Positions 62,622 through 64,000 of a DNA stretch of 64,000 bases are shown here, in pieces; within the stretch, counting starts at the first letter, position 1, and the number at the start of each line of letters is the position of its first letter. The DNA is from Lactimicrobium massiliense (GTDB taxonomy: Bacteria; Bacillota_I; Bacilli_A; Erysipelotrichales; Erysipelotrichaceae). Both the position numbers and the translations under genes were made by a program. The notes under the pieces were generated by a model that was not told where the DNA came from, did not search any database, and saw only the letters and a program-made list of their open reading frames with translations. The DNA is taken from assembly GCF_900343155.1 (NCBI RefSeq), contig NZ_OUNG01000005.1, positions 124,001 through 188,000 of the forward strand. The letters are read 5' to 3'.

Positions 62622-62650
62622 ATCGTATCCATTGCACATACGGTTGTCAA
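62622..62650 (-). promoter_or_regulatory. Promoter of the NAD operon
   Basis: Minus strand: TTGACA (62650-62645), 17-bp spacer, TACGAT (62627-62622). Confidence 0.75.
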
Positions 62651-62663
62651 TGTTTGCATACGT

Positions 62664-62693
62664 AAAAAACAAGTAAGCATCACTGCTTACTTG
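62664..62693 (-). terminator. Terminator of the 165-aa membrane protein gene
   Basis: Minus strand: CAAGTAAGCA, GTGA, TGCTTACTTG, T6; a perfect 10-bp stem overlapping the stop codon. Confidence 0.9.
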
Positions 62694-63184
62694 CGCTTCA
62701 TACGGGTATATTTTCTGGCCAGATTGACCTGCAGGAACTTTTTGACCTGCTCTTTATTAGCAGGATCATAGTCAATTTCAATCGTACTGTACTTATCGGG
62801 CTTCTTTGGATTCGTGGATTCGATCGTATAATAGACTTCATAGCGCTTCTTGGTATCTTCATAGTCCCAGGCCCGCACCAGCTGCCATGGAATGAGCTTG
62901 CCATTGTGCACCAGGCCATTTTCGCCCATGCCATCACGGACAACCATATAGCCTGAGCATGCCAGCACCATGGCGAAGACACGCAGATAATCAAGTATTG
63001 TATTATTGGTTGAAAACAGAGATACCAGTGCGAGAATCTCGATCATACCAAAGCCGATCCGGATGCCATTCCACATTTTGTCCTGAACAATCACCTGTTT
63101 CCGGATCCTGGAATAGCGGACCAGCATGGCAATGCCAAGACCGCCGAAACCGACAATGAAAATAATGTTTAATACGTTTCCCAT
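62687..63184 (-). CDS. Hypothetical membrane protein
   Basis: 165 aa from ATG at 63184 (MGNVLNII; AAAGGAG six bases upstream). Three hydrophobic segments (NIIFIVGFGGLGIAMLV, GFGMIEILALVSLF, VFAMVLACSGYMVV) and a cytoplasmic C-terminal domain (ENGLVHNGKLIPWQLVRAWDYED ... YSTIEIDYDPANKEQVKKFLQ) resembling the DUF5673/PH-like tails of small Firmicute membrane proteins. Single gene with extended -10 promoter and a strong terminator. Function unknown. Confidence 0.8.
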   Translation of the reverse strand: MGNVLNIIFIVGFGGLGIAMLVRYSRIRKQVIVQDKMWNGIRIGFGMIEILALVSLFSTNNTILDYLRVFAMVLACSGYMVVRDGMGENGLVHNGKLIPWQLVRAWDYEDTKKRYEVYYTIESTNPKKPDKYSTIEIDYDPANKEQVKKFLQVNLARKYTRMKRK

Positions 63185-63209
63185 AAAAGACTCCTTTGAT
63201 ACGTGGAAC

Positions 63210-63218
63210 ATTATACCA
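63210..63218 (-). promoter_or_regulatory. Extended -10 promoter of the 165-aa protein gene
   Basis: Minus strand TGGTATAAT, about 19 bases of leader to the ATG. Confidence 0.65.
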
Positions 63219-63226
63219 TTTCATGC

Positions 63227-63255
63227 TTGTCTTACGCACTGTCCCATACTAAAAT
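63227..63255 (+). promoter_or_regulatory. Promoter of the HAD phosphatase gene
   Basis: TTGTCT (63227-63232), 17-bp spacer, TAAAAT (63250-63255). The expected start point is at or one base before the ATG at 63263. Confidence 0.6.
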
Positions 63256-63262
63256 CTCATCC

Positions 63263-64000
63263 ATGAATCAAATACGTCTTGTCGCACTGGATCTTGACGG
63301 TACCCTGCTGTCTTTATCCGGTCATATATCCAAGCAAGGAAAAGAAGTACTGGGCAGGCTTCATGATCAGGGGACTGCCATCATGATCTGCTCAGGACGG
63401 CCATTATATTCGATACAGCGCATCATGGAAGGCATCCCGTTTGACTATGCCGGCTGTCTCAATGGTCAGATCACCTGCACATCAGACGGCACCATCCTGC
63501 AGCATCTGCCTGATCTTGATCATCAGGAAACATCCCATCTGTTTGTCTTGATGAAGCACTATCCGATGGTATGTTCTTTCTCAAAGGGCATAGAATTCCT
63601 GCACACATGTCCAACCTGGTTTCTACCGTTTGGCAGGCTGTATCAGGGACTTTACTGGCTGTATCACAAGATCACGCACAAGCCGCACTATCCCCATCAT
63701 CTGCAGCGGTTGAAAGACATTGCCCCGGACCATATCAACAAGCTCTGCTTTGCGTCTTTTCCATGGATTCTCAAAGCCTTTGCCAGACATCTGGATCCCA
63801 AAACCTATGCAATCTATTTTGTCAATGCGACCTGGCTGGAAATCCAGCCAAATGGTGTTTCCAAGGGAGCGGCCATTACAGCAGTGCAGAAATACATGCA
63901 CATATCCAGAGAAGCGATTGTGGCAATCGGTGATGGTGAAAATGATATTCCAATGCTGCAGGAAGCCGGGATTGGAGTTGCTATGGGCAATGCCATGCCA
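63263..64000 (+). CDS. Cof-type HAD hydrolase, 3'-truncated by window edge
   Basis: Sugar-phosphate or flavin-nucleotide phosphatase of the HAD IIB/Cof group. Open from ATG 63263 through the last base (246 codons). Motif I LVALDLDGTLL (residues 6-16), motif II MICSGRP (about 46), substrate/Lys region PNGVSKGAAI (about 195), motif IV AIGDGENDIPML (about 221-232), then EAGIGVAMGNA at the cut; perhaps 25 residues are missing. No Shine-Dalgarno sequence precedes the ATG and the promoter predicts a leaderless mRNA. Divergent from the 165-aa membrane protein gene. Confidence 0.9.
   Translation, partial: MNQIRLVALDLDGTLLSLSGHISKQGKEVLGRLHDQGTAIMICSGRPLYSIQRIMEGIPFDYAGCLNGQITCTSDGTILQHLPDLDHQETSHLFVLMKHYPMVCSFSKGIEFLHTCPTWFLPFGRLYQGLYWLYHKITHKPHYPHHLQRLKDIAPDHINKLCFASFPWILKAFARHLDPKTYAIYFVNATWLEIQPNGVSKGAAITAVQKYMHISREAIVAIGDGENDIPMLQEAGIGVAMGNAMP

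Noticed and set aside
1..64000. CRISPR arrays, tRNA or rRNA genes, prophage or toxin-antitoxin loci
   Set aside because: No regularly spaced repeats, cloverleaf-type sequences, rRNA segments, phage structural genes or recognisable toxin-antitoxin pairs were seen by reading.

Overview
The window looks like chromosomal DNA of a low-to-moderate GC Gram-positive bacterium of the Bacillota, most plausibly an Erysipelotrichaceae-type Firmicute. The evidence is a PolC-type replicative polymerase, a T-box in front of thrS, strong Shine-Dalgarno sequences, RqcH/NFACT, RlmCD, a yybP-ykoY Mn riboswitch before mntP, a FeoA-FeoB fusion and PPi-dependent phosphofructokinase. The family-level assignment is inference; no rRNA or tRNA gene is visible. 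Most genes lie on the minus strand in tight operons with 4-base ATGA overlaps.

Layout. 1-12.4 kb: partial proS (+), then thrS with its T-box, polC and a recG-rnc-galK operon (all -). 12.6-19.1 kb: a frameshifted lipoprotein gene and a galactoside operon (tetR, GH2 glycosidase, GPH sugar transporter, GH36 alpha-galactosidase) behind a promoter that carries a CcpA-like cre box and a palindrome; galactose released by it could feed the nearby galK. 19.1-26.4 kb: gmk, rqcH, rluB, a small operon of unknown function (Nudix, Cys/His-type protein, ParB-like domain), fprA, trmD and a small possible Sm-fold protein. 26.4-35 kb: metal and redox genes (FeoAB, thioredoxin-like lipoprotein, Mn-riboswitch/mntP, nitroreductase, rarA, MgtA-type ATPase). 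35-42 kb: a membrane protein plus glycosyltransferase pair, two broken GGDEF genes, and the KDG kinase/KDPG aldolase pair. 42-48.2 kb: a four-gene overlapping operon (SNF2 helicase, TIM-barrel protein, HAD phosphatase, RlmCD). 48.3-50.0 kb: a complete IS4-family insertion sequence with 13-bp inverted repeats and a 10-bp target duplication; it has split the terminator of yaaA. 50-54.5 kb: bcp-yaaA peroxide pair and a five-gene operon headed by a PfkB kinase. 54.6-57.1 kb: pfp, a decayed GH1 beta-glucosidase end and a hypothetical gene. 57.1-62.6 kb: an NAD salvage operon (nrtR-pncA-pncB-nadD-nadE) with a palindrome at its start point. 62.7-64 kb: a membrane protein and a partial Cof-type HAD phosphatase.

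How it fits together. The window mixes housekeeping genes with sugar catabolism (alpha/beta-galactosides, 2-keto-3-deoxygluconate, PPi glycolysis), metal homeostasis and oxidative or carbonyl stress defence. Accessory DNA is limited to one IS. Gene decay is visible at four loci (lipoprotein, two GGDEF genes, GH1). No CRISPR, prophage or obvious defence island was seen. The most unusual points are the IS inside a terminator loop with inward-facing terminators of its own, a terminator embedded in the coding sequence of the converging gene, a threonyl-tRNA synthetase without TGS domain, apparently leaderless genes, and the uncharacterised Nudix/peptidase-like/ParB-like operon.
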